Positions 5,606 to 7,489 of a stretch of DNA of 7,489 nt are shown piece after piece. The notes under the pieces were generated by a model. It saw nothing but the letters and a program-made list of their open reading frames with translations. It was not told where the DNA came from and made no database searches. A program made the translations under genes and the position numbers. How positions within the stretch are numbered: the stretch's first letter is position 1; each line of letters opens with the position of its first letter. The DNA is from an uncultured bacterium. Lineage in GTDB: Bacteria; Actinomycetota; Aquicultoria; SKW223. The stretch spans positions 1 through 7,489 of the forward strand of contig CALIRS010000238.1 of NCBI GenBank assembly GCA_938042205.1, read 5' to 3'.

Positions 5606-6331
5606 ATGAGTTGTACAATCCTTAATGTAAAATACTATTTCATGGAAAACGGTAAACGTATTCGATTGCCTGAAATTGTTCCAGCAATTTTAACTGATAA
5701 TGAAAGGGAATTCTTAAATCTTACAGTCGCTGCTTTGAAATTTGCAAAAAGAATTCAATTCGATTTTATGGATTCTCGATTCGTTCCTTCCATAAGTGTA
5801 CCTGTGGATAGTGTGCTTTCTATTCCAGAGACAACATCTGCTCTTGAAGCACATCTGATGGTTTTTAATCCGGAAAGATATTTCGAGGTTTTAAAGAAAG
5901 CTAACTTTGAGATGATTATATTTCATGTTGAAGCAGTGAAAGATTTATTTGAAACAATAAAAAAGATTCGAAGTTATGGTCTACTTCCAGGAATTGCTAT
6001 AAATCCTGATACGAGCGTTGATTTGATTGAGTCCGTATATAAAGAAGTGGAGGAGATTTTGTTCATGACTGTTTATCCTGGTTATTATGGAAGACCTATT
6101 GTGTGGGAAGCGCTTGATCGAGCAAAAGAATTTAAAGAGAGACACCCTGAGGTAATCGTCGGTATAGATGGTGGAGTGAAACTTAATAATGTTGAGAAAA
6201 TAGTTAAGAGTGGCGTGGATAGGATTTGTGTTGGGAGTGCAATTTTCAAGGCACCTGATATCAAAAAAACATATTTAGAATTTATCAGCCAAGTAACATT
6301 AGCGGCACAAAAAATTCATAAAAATTGTTAG
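5606..6331 (+). CDS. Ribulose-phosphate 3-epimerase family protein with altered active site
   Basis: A 241-residue TIM-barrel protein aligning along its length with ribulose-phosphate 3-epimerase (RPE), which interconverts ribulose 5-phosphate and xylulose 5-phosphate. Segments in order: IVPAIL (24-29), QFDFMDSRFVPS (51-62), EAHLM (81-85), FHVEA (106-110), GIAINPDTS (129-137), LFMTVYPGYYG (152-162), GIDGGV (186-191) and the phosphate-binding GSAIF (210-214). Of the four metal ligands of known RPEs, Asp53, His83 and Asp188 remain, but the first His is Gln51. The active-site Ser of PSIL is Ala27, and the MTVNPGFGG loop is changed to MTVYPGYYG. It may be an active subclade enzyme, use another metal, or act on another sugar phosphate. 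The start is uncertain: ATG at 5606 and ATG at 5642 both lack a ribosome binding site, and the latter gives a more usual N-terminus. The transketolase gene follows after 72 bases. Confidence 0.75.
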   Translation: MSCTILNVKYYFMENGKRIRLPEIVPAILTDNEREFLNLTVAALKFAKRIQFDFMDSRFVPSISVPVDSVLSIPETTSALEAHLMVFNPERYFEVLKKANFEMIIFHVEAVKDLFETIKKIRSYGLLPGIAINPDTSVDLIESVYKEVEEILFMTVYPGYYGRPIVWEALDRAKEFKERHPEVIVGIDGGVKLNNVEKIVKSGVDRICVGSAIFKAPDIKKTYLEFISQVTLAAQKIHKNC

Positions 6332-6403
6332 CATTCTTTACTACTGAATTGCACAATGGTAGCTTATACGACGGGTTTCTAAGTTTAAAAGAATGGAGAA
6401 ATT

Positions 6404-7489
6404 ATGAGTGAACAATCTCAAAAGAGGTTTATCCCTCCTGAAAAACTTGACAGATTGAAGCAGATTTCTATAAAGGCAAGAGCGGATATCCTGCGGATGA
6501 CCAAGGTAGCAGACTCGGGTCATCCTGGTGGCTCAATGTCTTCGATAGATATATTTCTTGTTCTCTATGAATTCGCAAATGTGTGGCCTGATAATGTCAG
6601 ACATCCCGACCGGGATAGGGTGGTTATCAGTCATGGGCATACTTCTCCCGGGGTTTACGCAGCATTGGCGGCACATGGCTTTCACGATATTGACGAAGTG
6701 ATTGCCACTTTCAGGCTTGCAGGAAGTAAATTTGAAGGTCATATCGAGAGACATCTTCAGGGGATTGAATGGACGACGGGAAATCTGGGTCAAGGACTTT
6801 CAGCAGGATGTGGATTTGCATTAGCTGCCAGATTGTTAAGAAAGGACTTCCTCACATTTGTTGCTATGAGTGACGCGGAACAGGCAAAGGGGCAGGTTGG
6901 GGAAGCCAGGCGATTTGCAAAGAAATATGGGTTAGATAATCTAACGGTGATTATTGACTACAACCGTCTTCAGATAAGCGGTTGGGTTAATGAAGTTATG
7001 CCGGTCAATATCAGAGAGAATTATTTAGCCGATGGTTGGGCGGTGATTGAGATAGATGGTCATGATTATGAAGAGATTCATGAAGCACTTTGTGAAGCGG
7101 TTGACGATGGTCAACCAACAGCAATTATCGCCAGAACTGTTATGGGCAAGGGCGTTAGCTTTATGGAAAATAACTGGGAATATCATGGTAGAGCTCTTAC
7201 AGATGAAGAATTTGAAAGAGCGATGAAAGAACTCGAGTTTGATACTGACCTTTCGAAATGGTTCGAATTACGAAAAGAGTTTTCAAAAAGGGAGTTTAGA
7301 GTATCACTTCCAGCTCAAGAATCTGTCTTCATTAAACCCGGGAAACCCAGGACTTATGGTGCTGACGTGAAAACTGATAATCGTTCAGCGTTTGGTAAAG
7401 CACTTGCAGATTTAGGAGTTGAAAATATTAGTGCAGGAGGAACTTCACCTATCGCAGTTTTTGACTGTGATTTGGCAACTTCAGTAAAA
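6404..7489 (+). CDS. tkt: Transketolase, cut by the window end
   Basis: The first 362 residues of a transketolase, which moves two-carbon ketol units between sugar phosphates using thiamine diphosphate and magnesium. Visible motifs are GHPGG (39-43), SHGH (76-79), EGHIERHLQG (111-120) and TTGNLGQG (124-131). Then come the cofactor motif MSDAEQAKGQ (155-164) and DYNRLQISG (185-193). MGKGVSFMENNWEYHG follows at about 247-262. Residues from about 325 enter the pyrimidine-binding domain (AVFDCDLATS), so this is the fused full-length form rather than the split two-subunit type. The usual GDG is SDA: the magnesium-binding Asp157 and Asn187 are kept but both flanking glycines are lost. The catalytic Glu lies beyond the window. 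The ATG has GGAG five bases upstream. It is probably co-transcribed with the epimerase-like gene, which would supply its xylulose 5-phosphate. Confidence 0.92.
   Translation, partial: MSEQSQKRFIPPEKLDRLKQISIKARADILRMTKVADSGHPGGSMSSIDIFLVLYEFANVWPDNVRHPDRDRVVISHGHTSPGVYAALAAHGFHDIDEVIATFRLAGSKFEGHIERHLQGIEWTTGNLGQGLSAGCGFALAARLLRKDFLTFVAMSDAEQAKGQVGEARRFAKKYGLDNLTVIIDYNRLQISGWVNEVMPVNIRENYLADGWAVIEIDGHDYEEIHEALCEAVDDGQPTAIIARTVMGKGVSFMENNWEYHGRALTDEEFERAMKELEFDTDLSKWFELRKEFSKREFRVSLPAQESVFIKPGKPRTYGADVKTDNRSAFGKALADLGVENISAGGTSPIAVFDCDLATSVK

Noticed and set aside
6533..6793. Open frame on the minus strand within the transketolase gene
   Set aside because: It is antisense to well-conserved transketolase motifs and its translation resembles no family, so it is a shadow of the real gene.

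Overview
The window comes from a bacterial chromosome of moderate A+T richness. Good Shine-Dalgarno sites (AAGGAGGTT before the ferredoxin, AGGAGGTGA before the MazG-like gene) and a sigma-70-like promoter between the two leftmost divergent genes point to Bacteria rather than Archaea. The gene set (an aspartate-ligated ferredoxin, a flavin NADH oxidoreductase, an arsenate-reductase-like protein, a transketolase with an unusual cofactor motif) suggests an anaerobe, possibly thermophilic and from a poorly sampled lineage. The lineage is inference and the window alone cannot settle it.

Layout. 1-197 (+) is the C-terminal end of a macro-domain protein, whose stop overlaps the stop of a convergent FAD/NAD(P)H oxidoreductase (194-1435, -). 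That gene is divergent from a DUF72/YecE protein (1508-2482, +) across a 72-bp gap with apparently interlocked promoters. The DUF72 gene runs tail to tail, with a 14-bp overlap, into a three-gene minus-strand operon: a YjbQ-family protein, a one-cluster ferredoxin and a ribokinase-like PfkB kinase. Head to head with that operon is a short MazG-like nucleotide pyrophosphohydrolase gene (4202-4525, +). A perfect 17-bp inverted repeat lies at the start of the yjbQ-like gene. After a terminator-like hairpin comes an arsenate reductase/low-molecular-weight phosphatase-fold gene (4624-5028, +).

A 577-bp stretch without a convincing gene (5029-5605) follows. It holds short inverted repeats, an AT-rich terminator-like hairpin and two tiny ORFs. 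Then comes a probable operon of a ribulose-phosphate 3-epimerase (RPE) family protein (5606-6331) and a transketolase (6404 to the window end, truncated by the edge).

The most interesting part is this right-hand pair. The epimerase-like protein has Gln in place of a canonical metal-binding His and Ala in place of the active-site Ser. The transketolase has Ser-Asp-Ala in place of the Gly-Asp-Gly thiamine diphosphate motif. Both keep enough of the remaining site to look folded and probably active, so the pair may be a divergent, co-evolved version of the non-oxidative pentose phosphate pathway. The left two-thirds looks like ordinary housekeeping and redox genes. I see no CRISPR array, tRNA, rRNA or insertion sequence.
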